Part shown: in pieces, positions 7,055 through 16,098 of the stretch
How positions within the stretch are numbered: position 1 is the first letter of the stretch
Layout: each line of letters starts with the position of its first letter
Assembly (NCBI RefSeq): GCF_018332455.1
Contig: NZ_BOPZ01000010.1
Span: forward strand, 1 to 64,000
Direction: 5' to 3'
Length of the DNA stretch: 64,000 bases
Source: Clostridium polyendosporum
GTDB lineage: Bacteria > Bacillota > Clostridia > Clostridiales > Clostridiaceae
The notes under the pieces: generated by a model
Told to the model about the DNA's origin: nothing
The model's input: the letters and a program-made list of their open reading frames with translations, nothing else
Database searches by the model: none
Position numbers and translations under genes: made by a program

Positions 7055-8797
7055 TTGGCAAAATGGGTTTTGGGTGAGCTTGTCAATGTAAGTGCGCTAC
7101 AAGCAATGGCAGATCATCTTTACGCTATATCAGCAGTTCCTATTGGGATAATCGATTCGAATGATAATGTTCTTGTTAACGTTGGTTGGCAGGATATCTG
7201 TTCTAAATTTCATAGGAATCATCCTGTGGCAAGTGAGCGCTGTAGAATAAGTGACGAGTATATTAAGAAGTATCTCCATGAAGGGCATTATGTGGAGTAT
7301 AAGTGTCTTAATAATCTGAGGGATGTTGCCTTACCAATCATTGTTTCAGGTGAACATATTGCTACTTTGTTTGTAGGTCAATTTTTTTATGAAGATGAAG
7401 TTCTTGATATTGAATATTTCAGGAAACAGGCCACTGAGCTTGGGTTTGATGAAGAAGAGTATCTTTCAGCACTTTCACGTATACCTGTCTTTTCAAGGGA
7501 AAAGATTAACCACATTATGGAGTATTATAAAGGACTTGTAACCACGTTGGTTGAAAGCAGTATGGCAAGAATTAAACAAATAGAAGCTGATGAGAAATTA
7601 CGTAAAAATGAAGTAAGGATGCGTAACCTTTTACAATCAATGAGAGACACTGTATTTGTAATAGATGAGGAAGGAACCTTTGTTGAATGTTATCAATCGT
7701 CAGATATGATACTTTATGCTACACCAGAAGTATTTCTAGGACAAAAATATGAAAAAATTCTGCCGCCTGAGGTATCAATTCTTTTTACTAATGTAATAAC
7801 TAGGCTTAAAGAGGGAGAGGTCGTGGAGCCTTTTGATTATTCACTTAAAATAGGAGATGAAATTTTATGGTATTCAGCTCAAGTTAGTAAAGTGAAAGAA
7901 GAAGGAAAAAAAACAGGCGAAATTATTGTGGTAGTTCGGGATATTACAGACAAAAAGAAATATGAAAAGGAATTATTGAAGGCAAAAAGTGAGGCAGAAG
8001 CTGTAAACAATATGAAAAACACTTTTATAGCCAACATGAGCCATGAATTAAGGACACCAATAAATGTGATTTTAAGTGCAATACAGCTTTTTGAATTAAA
8101 CTTAAAAAATAGTTTGGATATCAACTCATATAATAGTAGTAAGCATATTAAAGCAATGAAGCAAAATTGCCATAGGTTATTAAGGATTATTAATAATCAG
8201 ATTGATGTTACTAAAATAGAAGCAGGATTTATGAATTTGAATCCGAGGGATATGAACGTAGTAAGTATAGTAGAGGATATAACTTTATCTGTAGCTGAAT
8301 ATGCAAAGGCCAAGGGTTTATATGTTCAGTTTGATACAGAAATTGAAGAAAAAGTAATGGCTTTAGATCCAGACAAACTGGAAAGGATAATACTAAATTT
8401 ACTCTCTAATGCTATTAAGTTTACAGATAAAAATGGAAATATATTTGTAAATATTTATGACAAGGAGACAAGTATCTTAATTTCCATTAAAGATACTGGT
8501 ATTGGTATACCATCCGATAAAGTAAATAAAATTCTTGAAAGATTTATTCAGGTTGAAAATACATTAATAAAAAGTCATGAAGGCAGTGGTATTGGACTTT
8601 CCATAGTTAAGTCTTTTGTTGAGATGCACGGCGGTACAATTACTGTATTGAGTGAATTAGGTGTTGGAAGTGAATTTTTAATTGAGCTTCCAGTAACGAC
8701 GGTACATAAACAATGTAATGAACATTGTATTATTCCAAGAAGTACTCAAGACTATGTAGAAATGCTTAATATTGAATTCTCTGATATATATTATTGA
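7055..8797 (+). CDS. PocR-PAS sensor histidine kinase (orphan)
   Basis: About 580 aa. The N-terminal ~175 residues match the PocR ligand-sensing domain (VNVSALQAMADHLYAISAV, conserved Cys residues), known from regulators of propanediol and related small-molecule metabolism. A PAS domain follows (~195-310), then a HisKA dimerisation domain with phospho-acceptor His in ANMSHELRTP (~residue 330) and a HATPase with NLLSNAIKF, DTGIGIP and GSGIGLSIVK. No membrane helix is visible, so it is a cytosolic sensor. No response regulator lies next to it. The annotated ATG at 7046 touches the AAGGGTGG ribosome binding site; the in-frame TTG at 7055 has 9-nt spacing and is preferred. Its ligand is unknown. 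Confidence 0.85.
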   Translation: MAKWVLGELVNVSALQAMADHLYAISAVPIGIIDSNDNVLVNVGWQDICSKFHRNHPVASERCRISDEYIKKYLHEGHYVEYKCLNNLRDVALPIIVSGEHIATLFVGQFFYEDEVLDIEYFRKQATELGFDEEEYLSALSRIPVFSREKINHIMEYYKGLVTTLVESSMARIKQIEADEKLRKNEVRMRNLLQSMRDTVFVIDEEGTFVECYQSSDMILYATPEVFLGQKYEKILPPEVSILFTNVITRLKEGEVVEPFDYSLKIGDEILWYSAQVSKVKEEGKKTGEIIVVVRDITDKKKYEKELLKAKSEAEAVNNMKNTFIANMSHELRTPINVILSAIQLFELNLKNSLDINSYNSSKHIKAMKQNCHRLLRIINNQIDVTKIEAGFMNLNPRDMNVVSIVEDITLSVAEYAKAKGLYVQFDTEIEEKVMALDPDKLERIILNLLSNAIKFTDKNGNIFVNIYDKETSILISIKDTGIGIPSDKVNKILERFIQVENTLIKSHEGSGIGLSIVKSFVEMHGGTITVLSELGVGSEFLIELPVTTVHKQCNEHCIIPRSTQDYVEMLNIEFSDIYY

Positions 8798-9054
8798 TAC
8801 ATATTGATATAAGATTATCAATTATAATTTAGTATCTGCCAAACATAGTTAAAACTGTTAAAAACGGAGAAAAAGTAAGTTGGTAATGTTTACTTAAGGG
8901 TGTCGAGTGTAAAAATTCTGACTTTTCAGCATTGCGTGAATGTTGATAAAATAGTAAAATTAAGGTGCATAATTTATACCCCAATTATAAAGTTTAAGTA
9001 TATTTACTTAAAAGCATTTTTATTACAAAATATTGTACAAGAATTGAAGCAAAG

Positions 9055-9088
9055 AGGCTTGAGAAATATTCTCGAGCCTTATTTTATT
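9055..9088 (+). terminator. Terminator-like hairpin
   Basis: Stem AGGCTTGAGAA / TTCTCGAGCCT (one wobble) followed by a T-rich tail. It probably ends the kinase transcript. Confidence 0.75.
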
Positions 9089-9125
9089 TTTTATAAAATA
9101 GCTTTTATTCGTTGTATACAGGAAC

Positions 9126-9166
9126 AAAAAAGACGTTCTCATATATATGAGGACGTCTTTTTTTCA
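9126..9166. terminator. Bidirectional terminator
   Basis: An A run, stem AGACGTTCTCAT / ATGAGGACGTCT (one wobble), then a T run. The symmetry suits the kinase transcript on plus and the isomerase transcript on minus. Confidence 0.8.
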
Positions 9167-9248
9167 TTCTTTATAAAAGTAATAAACAATAACATTATCT
9201 AATTTAATATGACATTGATATCTGAAATACTATTGTTAATAAGATAGC

Positions 9249-9719
9249 TTAAATCTCAGACAATTTTTTTAAATGTTTTTCAGATATTTCAGTTACCTTA
9301 TCAACACGTTTCTTATATTTTTCAATATCACTAAGAAAATCAGTAGTTAACCACACATTTATAGTTTCAAGGGCTATCGCTGAACCGATTATTTTTGCAC
9401 CAATGCAAAGAACGTTAGTATTAGAGTGTGAACGTGCTAATTGTGCACAGAATGGATCTTGGCAGACTGCTGCGTATAAGCCGTGTATTTTGTTTGCAAT
9501 TAAAGCACTACCGTAACCTACTCCGTCGATAAAAATTCCACGATCAGCTTTTCCTTCTGCAACAGCTAATGCTGCAGGGTAAATAAAATCTGGTAAATCA
9601 GCAGCCTCTTCATTGTAAGTTCCAAAATCTTGAACCTCATGTCCTTTGCTTTCTAAAAATGCTTTTACCTCTTCTTTTAAGGCGAATCCAGCATGATCAT
9701 TTGCAACAGCAATTTTCAT
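9249..9719 (-). CDS. RpiB/LacA/LacB-family sugar-phosphate isomerase
   Basis: 156 aa. This family interconverts aldose and ketose 5- or 6-phosphates (ribose-5-P/ribulose-5-P in RpiB, galactose-6-P/tagatose-6-P in LacAB). The N-terminal ANDHAGFALKEEV, the central ANK and the later ARSHSNTNVLCIGAK are conserved. The catalytic Cys of E. coli-type RpiB (ICGTGIG) is replaced by Asp (FIDGVGYGS), a form closer to LacB (VIDAYGAGS). It may therefore act on another sugar phosphate than ribose-5-P. The start is the second ATG at 9719, 10 nt after GGAGGT; the first ATG overlaps that site. Monocistronic. Confidence 0.8.
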   Translation of the reverse strand: MKIAVANDHAGFALKEEVKAFLESKGHEVQDFGTYNEEAADLPDFIYPAALAVAEGKADRGIFIDGVGYGSALIANKIHGLYAAVCQDPFCAQLARSHSNTNVLCIGAKIIGSAIALETINVWLTTDFLSDIEKYKKRVDKVTEISEKHLKKLSEI

Positions 9720-9966
9720 TTTCTTACGTACCTCCATTTAATTATATTTTAGAAAGTTAAATGTAATATTTGAGCTTTTCTATATAACAAATATTTTTCT
9801 CTTCATATGAATACTTTCGGCCTTTTACAGGTTTTTCTTGCTTAGGTAGAAGTATGAAGAGAAATAATAATAATTCTAGTCTATATTTTTTAAATCGTCA
9901 AGATATTCTGATAATCTTTAGAAAAGTGAAAATAATAATATGCAGTATAAATTTACTTCTTGCTTA

Positions 9967-11214
9967 TCAGTGTGAATAATTTGCGGATTTTAATTTTATA
10001 GACAAAATTGTAGTAGTTATACCAACGACCACTGAGAAGAATACAAGAGGTAAAAATCCTAACTTGTCGGTAGCCAACCCAGCAAAATAGTTAGCAAAAG
10101 ATAATGGAAATAATATAATTGTATTTAAGATCATGCAATCAATTCTATTTTCTTCTTCAACGACATCAATGAGATAATTAACATAACCAAGCCATCCACC
10201 TGCTTTTGCCCCAGCAAGTGTTGATACAATACACATTATTGGAAAGGTCATCACATAGGGATTAATTAAAATACATAAAAAGGTTACAGCTGATATTATT
10301 AAGCCTGTTATCTCTACAGCAAGTATAACCTGTTTATTCCCGAATCTATGACTTATATTTCCCCAAAGAATACCACCAAGCATGCCTCCAATTACTTGAA
10401 ATACTACAAGTGTTGAGAGTTTGTAGGAATCAAAACCTAAATTATCTTTTGAAAGCAGAATTATAAAAGGTATAATCAAATCTCCGAATCTTGATATTGA
10501 CTGAATTATATTCATGTTTCTATAATTTATGTTTTTCTTTAGATAACTAGGTAGTGTCAAAAAATACTTCATTATCATTACTTTTTCACATTGTATATTT
10601 TTAGGAGTATCTTTAACTGGTACTATAGCTAGAGCTGAACAAAGGAGTACTAATCCGCCAAGAGCAAATATTATAAGGTATTTTATATTGTTAGGTAATA
10701 TATTATTATCCAATAAAAGCTTGATTATATAACCTGCAATAAGAGACGCGATACCACCAATAAACTGCTGATAACCATGGAGTTTGCCTCTAAGGTCTCC
10801 GGGTATGGTTCTTCCAAATACATCTGACCAAGCTATCCCAGCAATTCCGTTTATGCCCCAAAAGATACAGTACATTAGTAGAAAGATAAAGAATACTATT
10901 AAGGGATCTTTTACTATTAAAAAAACTGGTATCATTAGCAAAGGCAGCGGTCTGTGTATGAGCATAACAATACGAAGAAGACGTGATACGTCTTTTACTT
11001 GGGAAATATAAGGTCCGAGTAATAATTTGGGTAGCAGTTTTGCAACAGTTAAAAGAGCTATAGTTAACCCAAGCAGCTGCATGCTGCCAGTATAAGTATC
11101 TACAAATATTGGGACCACCGTATTTTCCCCTAAAAATGATATACCAAAAAAGAATAGTGAACCCTCAAGTGTCATGAGTGTGAAATTTCTATTATATGCC
11201 CTTGTTATATACAT
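9967..11214 (-). CDS. Major facilitator superfamily transporter
   Basis: 415 aa with twelve hydrophobic segments in two groups of six and a charged central loop near residues 200-225 (KYFLTLPSYLKKN). Conserved MFS-type loop residues (DVFGRTIPGDLRGKLHG) follow TM4. This places it in the MFS, but no substrate signature is readable. The start is the ATG at 11214, 8 nt after AGGAG; a TTG two codons upstream is too close. It diverges from glycerol dehydrogenase. A cre-like sequence lies ~45 bp upstream, hinting at carbon catabolite control. Confidence 0.8.
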   Translation of the reverse strand: MYITRAYNRNFTLMTLEGSLFFFGISFLGENTVVPIFVDTYTGSMQLLGLTIALLTVAKLLPKLLLGPYISQVKDVSRLLRIVMLIHRPLPLLMIPVFLIVKDPLIVFFIFLLMYCIFWGINGIAGIAWSDVFGRTIPGDLRGKLHGYQQFIGGIASLIAGYIIKLLLDNNILPNNIKYLIIFALGGLVLLCSALAIVPVKDTPKNIQCEKVMIMKYFLTLPSYLKKNINYRNMNIIQSISRFGDLIIPFIILLSKDNLGFDSYKLSTLVVFQVIGGMLGGILWGNISHRFGNKQVILAVEITGLIISAVTFLCILINPYVMTFPIMCIVSTLAGAKAGGWLGYVNYLIDVVEEENRIDCMILNTIILFPLSFANYFAGLATDKLGFLPLVFFSVVVGITTTILSIKLKSANYSH

Positions 11215-11257
11215 ATCCAATTCTCCTAATTCAAAGTAATAAGTATAAAAATTGATT

Positions 11258-11271
11258 TGGTAATGTTTACA
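11258..11271 (-). promoter_or_regulatory. Candidate CcpA cre site upstream of the MFS gene
   Basis: Read on minus, TGTAAACATTACCA matches the cre consensus TGWAARCGYTWNCW at 13 of 14 positions; the mismatch is the central G. It lies about 45 bp before the MFS start codon. Confidence 0.35.
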
Positions 11272-11551
11272 GTTAGTTACATTAATTATAAGCTAAACTG
11301 CAATTATGATAAATGTCTTTATTTCATATGTATATGGTATTATTTCTTTTTTATTAGATGCATAAATGAGAGAGTTTATAAACATATCTTATTATTCAGA
11401 TAGTTTCATCAAAGTTTTTTTGTATAAATTCATAGATGAATTTAGTAATAAAGAAGTTGATTCTTATAAATTCAAATGTTGAGAAAATATATTCAGAGGC
11501 ATATATGAGTGGTAAAATATTAATTAGAAGATTTTACAAGGAGGGCAAAAG

Positions 11552-12643
11552 ATGATAAGAGCTATTATTTCACCAAGTAAATATGTACAGGGTTCAGGTA
11601 TATTAACAAATTTTAAAGACTATGTTGATAAATTAGGTAACTCTTTTTTTGTTATATCAGATGCCTGGTTTTTTAATCAAGCAGTGGAAAAGATTGAACA
11701 AGGAGTTCAAGGAAGTAACATTGAAGTAATATTTGAAAAGTTTAATAGTGAATGTTCAAGAATTGAGATTGATAGACTGGTAGAGCTTTCAAACAAAAAT
11801 AATTGTAACGTTATAGTCGGTATAGGTGGAGGGAAAACTTTAGACATAGCTAAAGCAGTTGCTTACTATGCTAAAATGCCAGTGGTTATAGTACCAACTA
11901 TAGCGTCAACAGATGCTCCATGTAGTTCACTTTCAGCTATATATACAGAAAAAGGAGTGTTTAGTGAATATCTCGTGCTGTCACAAAGCCCTAACGTGGT
12001 TATAGTTGATACAGACATAATTGCAAAAGCACCAGTAAGATTCTTAGCGGCTGGTATGGGAGATGCACTTTCAACTTACTTTGAAGTAAGAGCATGTCTT
12101 AGAGCTAATGGAAAAACTATGGCTGGCTACCAAACAACAAAAGCAGCTATAGCTCTTGCAGAACTTTGTTATAGTGTTCTTTTAGAAGACGGAGTAAAAG
12201 CAAAAATTTCAGCTGAAAGAGGAGTTGTTACTAAAGCTCTTGAAAATATAGTTGAGGCAAATATCTATTTAAGCGGAATAGGTTTTGAAAGCGGTGGACT
12301 AGCTGCAGCACACGCTATTCATAATGGCCTTACCGTACTTGAAGAAATGAATCACATATCTCATGGGGAAAAAGTGGCTTTTGCAACAATAGTTCAATTA
12401 GTTCTTGAAAACAGCCCAATGGAAGAAATTGAAGAAGTAATAAATTTCTGCTTAAGCGTAGGGCTCCCAACAACATTAGAAGATATGGGGATAAAAACTA
12501 TAATAGAAGAAGATATAATGAAAGCAGCAGTAGCTTCTTGTGCAGAAGGGAATTCCATGAAGAATATGCCATTTAGGGTTGTTCCGGAAGATGTTTATGC
12601 TGCAATATTAGCTGCTGATACATTAGGTAAACAATTTAAATAA
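11552..12643 (+). CDS. gldA: Glycerol dehydrogenase
   Basis: 363 aa, the family length. A cytosolic NAD+-dependent, Zn2+-containing enzyme oxidising glycerol to dihydroxyacetone (or the reverse in fermentation). NAD-binding GIGGGKTLDIAKAV, the segment ASTDAPCSSLS, and the zinc ligands Asp171 (GMGDAL), His254 (AAAHAIHNGL) and His271 (ISHGEKVAF) are all present. Strong ribosome binding site AAGGAGGG, 7 nt before the ATG. It is a single gene; no dihydroxyacetone kinase is adjacent. Confidence 0.95.
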   Translation: MIRAIISPSKYVQGSGILTNFKDYVDKLGNSFFVISDAWFFNQAVEKIEQGVQGSNIEVIFEKFNSECSRIEIDRLVELSNKNNCNVIVGIGGGKTLDIAKAVAYYAKMPVVIVPTIASTDAPCSSLSAIYTEKGVFSEYLVLSQSPNVVIVDTDIIAKAPVRFLAAGMGDALSTYFEVRACLRANGKTMAGYQTTKAAIALAELCYSVLLEDGVKAKISAERGVVTKALENIVEANIYLSGIGFESGGLAAAHAIHNGLTVLEEMNHISHGEKVAFATIVQLVLENSPMEEIEEVINFCLSVGLPTTLEDMGIKTIIEEDIMKAAVASCAEGNSMKNMPFRVVPEDVYAAILAADTLGKQFK

Positions 12644-12751
12644 ATTTGTGCAAATACAGTTAAGGGAGTTAAATGATATACTATTACCAAAATAGGTAAT
12701 ACTTTAATAATATATAAAAATGGAATTAATATAAGAAGGTAGGTTTTTATT

Positions 12752-13165
12752 GTGAATAATTCGCAATTGTTGATTTTAGGAAAGCTAAAGTCAGATGAAT
12801 TTATAAAATTTATTGAGGGCCTAAAAGTAAATACTGTCTTAATTTTTGGTAGTACTATAACTGATGTATTTAATGAAGATTCAGATGTTGATATAGCAGT
12901 TCTATCAAGTGAAAAACTAAAACTCAATGATATATTAAACTTAGAATTATTCTTAGAAGAAATGTTAAATAGACCTATTGATGTAGTTGATTTAAATAGC
13001 ACAAATTTAGATTTGTTTGTAAAAATAACTATACTAAATACAGCTAAAGTTGTATATACAAATGATAATAATAAAAGTTTAGAAGAAATGATAGATAGAG
13101 TAGAAATAAATTATAGAGAAAATGAAAATTTCTTTTACTATAGGAGGTTAGATTTATTATCATGA
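12752..13165 (+). CDS. mntA: MntA-type nucleotidyltransferase antitoxin
   Basis: 137 aa. A minimal nucleotidyltransferase with the exact GSX10DXD motif (FGSTITDVF...DSDVD, residues ~31-45) and a third acidic residue in PIDVVD. In characterised HEPN/MNT modules the MNT protein inactivates the HEPN toxin by AMP transfer to a tyrosine in its RX4HXY motif. The GTG start follows AGAAGGTAGG by 7 nt. Its stop overlaps the next start by 4 nt, so translation is coupled. The gene order antitoxin-toxin and the matching motif in the partner support the call. Confidence 0.85.
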   Translation: MNNSQLLILGKLKSDEFIKFIEGLKVNTVLIFGSTITDVFNEDSDVDIAVLSSEKLKLNDILNLELFLEEMLNRPIDVVDLNSTNLDLFVKITILNTAKVVYTNDNNKSLEEMIDRVEINYRENENFFYYRRLDLLS

Positions 13166-13584
13166 ATGAAGAGCGATTATTAAAAATAGTAGAAGATATG
13201 TCTGAGTCTATAAAAAATCTACAAGATTGTAAAGAGGTTTTAAGGTGTAGTCCAGAAAATAAGACAACTATATTTATTGAGTTTGGATTAAAGCAAATTT
13301 TTGTAGGTTTTTTCATTACAGTTGAAAGTTTAACTTCCATAATATTAAAGGAATTAAAAGAATTTAAAATAGGTATAGATATGAAGGATTCATTATCAAT
13401 ACTGAAGAATAATGGTGTTATTAATTCAGAGATACACGTCTTTTTAAATGTGGCTAGGTTACTTAGAAATAGAATATCTCATAGATACAAGGAACCGTCT
13501 AGGGAGGAATTATTAGAGTTTATTGAAAATAATAATGATAATTTTTTTAAGGTTTTAGAATTGGCAAAGGGTTATATAAAGTAG
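13162..13584 (+). CDS. hepT: HepT-type HEPN toxin (RNase)
   Basis: 140 aa, all-helical HEPN-domain protein. The C-terminal half carries RNRISHRY, an exact RX4HXY motif that forms the RNase active site of HepT toxins and contains the tyrosine that MntA AMPylates. It starts within the MntA gene (ATGA overlap), which gives one transcript and coupled translation. A well-formed ribosome binding site TAGGAGG precedes the ATG. Toxicity is inferred from the family, not from this sequence. Confidence 0.85.
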   Translation: MNEERLLKIVEDMSESIKNLQDCKEVLRCSPENKTTIFIEFGLKQIFVGFFITVESLTSIILKELKEFKIGIDMKDSLSILKNNGVINSEIHVFLNVARLLRNRISHRYKEPSREELLEFIENNNDNFFKVLELAKGYIK

Positions 13585-13651
13585 AGATTAAGAGAATGAT
13601 AATCATAAAGCTGTAGTGCTTTATAATATTACAAATGAGAATGAGGAATGT

Positions 13652-14608
13652 ATGATTAGTAATTTTAAATTTAAAGATAGTCAGGGAATATGTATAAATA
13701 CTTATAAATGGGAACCAGATAGCTCAAAAAAAATAAAAGGCATAGTACAGATATCTCATGGAATGACAGAAAAAGCTATCAGATTTAGTAACTTTGCTGA
13801 AAAGCTTGCTGGTGAAGGATATATTGTCTATGCTAACGATCATAGAGGACATGGATTAACTGCAGCTAGCAAAGAGGATTTAGGATATATTGAAGATGAT
13901 GATGGATTTAACTGTATGATTAGAGATATGCATGAACTTACCGAAATCATAAAGCATCAACATGAAGGAATGCCTATAATACTATTTGGTCACAGTATGG
14001 GGGCTTTTTTAAGCCAGGGATATGCTCAGGTTTGTGGTGATGATATAGATGCTCTTGTATTATCAGGAACAACTGGGAATCCCCCTATACTTACAAGATT
14101 AGGAATTTTGGTTGCGAAGTATGAAGTTATATCAAAAGGAAGAAGAAACAGAAGTAAATTAATAAAAAAGTTGTCCTTTGAAAGCTATAATAATAAATTC
14201 AAACCTACAAGAACATCTGCTGATTGGCTCTCAACAGTAAGGGAAGAGGTAGATAAATTTATTGAAGATGATTATTGTGGATTTACATGTACATCATCAT
14301 TTTATTATGATTTTTTGAGAGGTCTTATAAACATATATAAAAAGAAAAATCTTGAAAAATTGCCAAAAGAGATGCCAGTATTAGTTTTTGGAGGTGACCG
14401 GGACGCTTTTGGAGGTTTTGGAAAAGGTATAAAAGATTTATATAAAATATTTAAAACTTACGGGTTAATAGATGTTCAATTCAAGCTATATAAAAATGGT
14501 AGGCATGAGATGTTACATGAGTATAATAAAGATGAAGTTATTGATGATATATTAAGTTGGCTGGATCAGAAAACACTGTTATTAAATGAGAAAAAATCAA
14601 TAAAATAA
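13652..14608 (+). CDS. Alpha/beta hydrolase, lysophospholipase / monoglyceride lipase-like
   Basis: 318 aa. Cytosolic serine hydrolase of the Hydrolase_4 group. Visible are the oxyanion-side motif QISHGMTEKAIRF, ANDHRGHG, the nucleophile elbow GHSMGAF, the acid in FGGDRDAFGG and the catalytic His in NGRHEMLHE. The order and spacing match lysophospholipases/monoacylglycerol lipases. The start is the ATG at 13652 with GAGGA 4 nt upstream; an upstream GTG at 13616 lacks a ribosome binding site. It closes with a bidirectional terminator shared with the convergent gene. Confidence 0.85.
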   Translation: MISNFKFKDSQGICINTYKWEPDSSKKIKGIVQISHGMTEKAIRFSNFAEKLAGEGYIVYANDHRGHGLTAASKEDLGYIEDDDGFNCMIRDMHELTEIIKHQHEGMPIILFGHSMGAFLSQGYAQVCGDDIDALVLSGTTGNPPILTRLGILVAKYEVISKGRRNRSKLIKKLSFESYNNKFKPTRTSADWLSTVREEVDKFIEDDYCGFTCTSSFYYDFLRGLINIYKKKNLEKLPKEMPVLVFGGDRDAFGGFGKGIKDLYKIFKTYGLIDVQFKLYKNGRHEMLHEYNKDEVIDDILSWLDQKTLLLNEKKSIK

Positions 14609-14648
14609 ACAAGTAATTAAGATTTGATAAAGTTATACATAATATGTG

Positions 14649-14688
14649 AAAAAGCAGTTGAGAAGGCAGTATCAACTGCTTTTTATAT
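14649..14688. terminator. Bidirectional terminator
   Basis: AAAAAGCAGTTGA / TCAACTGCTTTTT, a perfect 13-bp stem with A run and T run, lies between two convergent genes. Confidence 0.9.
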
Positions 14689-14699
14689 ATCTGTATAAA

Positions 14700-15632
14700 T
14701 CATTTTAGTATTGTTAAAAGTGTTTCCTCTGTTAAAAATTCAATGGATTGACCTTTTTGTATTAATTCTGATGCTTTTTTTAATTTACTACTCATTTGAT
14801 GTGGCTTTAATAAATCGATATTTTTTACTCCAGTAATCAAGATGTTAGTATTTTTTGTAACTGAACTTCCTACGGTACCACCAAGTTTTTTTATTAAAAC
14901 TATTGCATCAATTCTAGACATAGTAGATAGTGGTCCAGTAAAGACAATAACCTTATTTTTAAAATAATCAGTTTTAGAAGAGTAGCATGAGTTGTTTATT
15001 TTTGATGACTTCGCAGGTGTATTTATTCTTTCAGATGTAACTCCGCTTCCTAAAGTTCCTGCTGATGTATAGCTTCTTTCAAAAACTTTACCTATCTTTA
15101 CTCCAACTAATTTTGTTAATTCTTTAATAGTATTTACTTCTAATTCTTCTCCAATTTTTAATAATATGTTTGCAGCGGCACTTGCATCAGCACTAGCATG
15201 ATGGTGCTTAAATTCATATCCTAAATGATTATTTACAGTGTTTAATTTAGCATTATCTAAATAAGGAAAGAAGTTCCTAGACATTACCATAGTACAGCAA
15301 TAATTAAAATTAGGATACTGTAAGTTATATAAATCTAATGTCTTTCTTAACACACTGATATCAAAAGAAGCATTGTGTGCAATTACAAGGGTATTATCAA
15401 AATAAGGCAGAAGTTCATCCCATAGCTCATGAAATTCTTTGGCATTTACTACGTCTTCTTCTCTAATACCGTGTATCCAAATATTCATAGGAGCAAATCT
15501 CATTTCTTTTGGTTTTATTAACCAATACTTCTCTTCTACTATTTCATTATTTTTTATAACTGTTATACCCAATGAACAAGGGCTATTTCTTTTTTCATTA
15601 GCTGTTTCAAAATCTATTGCAACGAAATCCAT
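14700..15632 (-). CDS. DnaQ-like 3'-5' exonuclease fused to a BRCT domain
   Basis: 310 aa. Residues ~1-170 form a DEDDh exonuclease: DFET (Exo I, Asp7/Glu9), HNASFD (Exo II) and HHASADA (Exo III). This resembles the epsilon subunit of DNA polymerase III. After a linker, residues ~220-310 form a BRCT domain (NKVIVFTGPLS...KLGGTVGSSVT...LITG) like that of DNA ligase. Such exonuclease-BRCT fusions occur in Firmicutes and are presumed DNA repair or proofreading proteins. The ATG at 15632 follows GGAGG by 6 nt; the upstream TTG overlaps the ribosome binding site. Monocistronic, convergent with the hydrolase. Confidence 0.9.
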   Translation of the reverse strand: MDFVAIDFETANEKRNSPCSLGITVIKNNEIVEEKYWLIKPKEMRFAPMNIWIHGIREEDVVNAKEFHELWDELLPYFDNTLVIAHNASFDISVLRKTLDLYNLQYPNFNYCCTMVMSRNFFPYLDNAKLNTVNNHLGYEFKHHHASADASAAANILLKIGEELEVNTIKELTKLVGVKIGKVFERSYTSAGTLGSGVTSERINTPAKSSKINNSCYSSKTDYFKNKVIVFTGPLSTMSRIDAIVLIKKLGGTVGSSVTKNTNILITGVKNIDLLKPHQMSSKLKKASELIQKGQSIEFLTEETLLTILK

Positions 15633-16098
15633 TATATCCTCCAAAATTGTTATATAAGTTATTTTTTGTTTTAAGATATTTTAGCATTTAGCTATGTTTA
15701 AGTATAGGTTTTTTATATAAATAGCGCAAAAACCTCCGTTGTTTGTCTCAGCGGTAGTTCACAAGTACCTATAACTGTGACTATAATAATAATTAAATTA
15801 CAAAAAAAGTTCGTATATTAATGGGAGATTGATGGAATATTAGAAGTAGAAACAAATATTAAAATGTAGTAAGAGTTGATATGTCTTATCAGTAAAATGG
15901 ATTATAGGTAAAAAATATATTGCTATATGTTTAAGGGTATGATACCATAAATAAGTAAGTAGTATGTATTGATATCTATAATTCACATTTTATCAGGGAT
16001 TATATTTTGAATGATATATAGTTCGTGATAGTATGTGTTTTTTTGCTTTTATAGAGGTATTAACTAACATATTATAGTAATTTTTTGGAGGTTTTTTT
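15633..16098. other. Divergent intergenic region, long leader of the cold-shock gene
   Basis: No ORF. It holds the promoters of the exonuclease (minus) and csp (plus). A weak hairpin followed by GTAGTTCAC at 15736-15762 resembles an IS200/IS605 right end. The ~300 bp before csp are AT-rich and could form a structured cold-responsive 5' UTR, as is common for csp mRNAs, but no specific motif was recognised. Confidence 0.4.

Larger units (their letters stand above)
8798..9248. other. Intergenic region with two terminators, no supported gene
   Basis: A 100-codon open frame crosses this interval but spans two terminators and has no protein-like composition. Otherwise AT-rich. It contains a 14-base string TTGGTAATGTTTAC (8880-8893), also present upstream of the MFS gene. 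Confidence 0.6.

Noticed and set aside
8900-9202. 100-codon open frame on plus
   Set aside because: It crosses two terminator hairpins, has no ribosome binding site and an amino-acid pattern of random AT-rich DNA.
15800-16098. Riboswitch in the csp leader
   Set aside because: The length fits a structured leader, but no known aptamer core was recognised.
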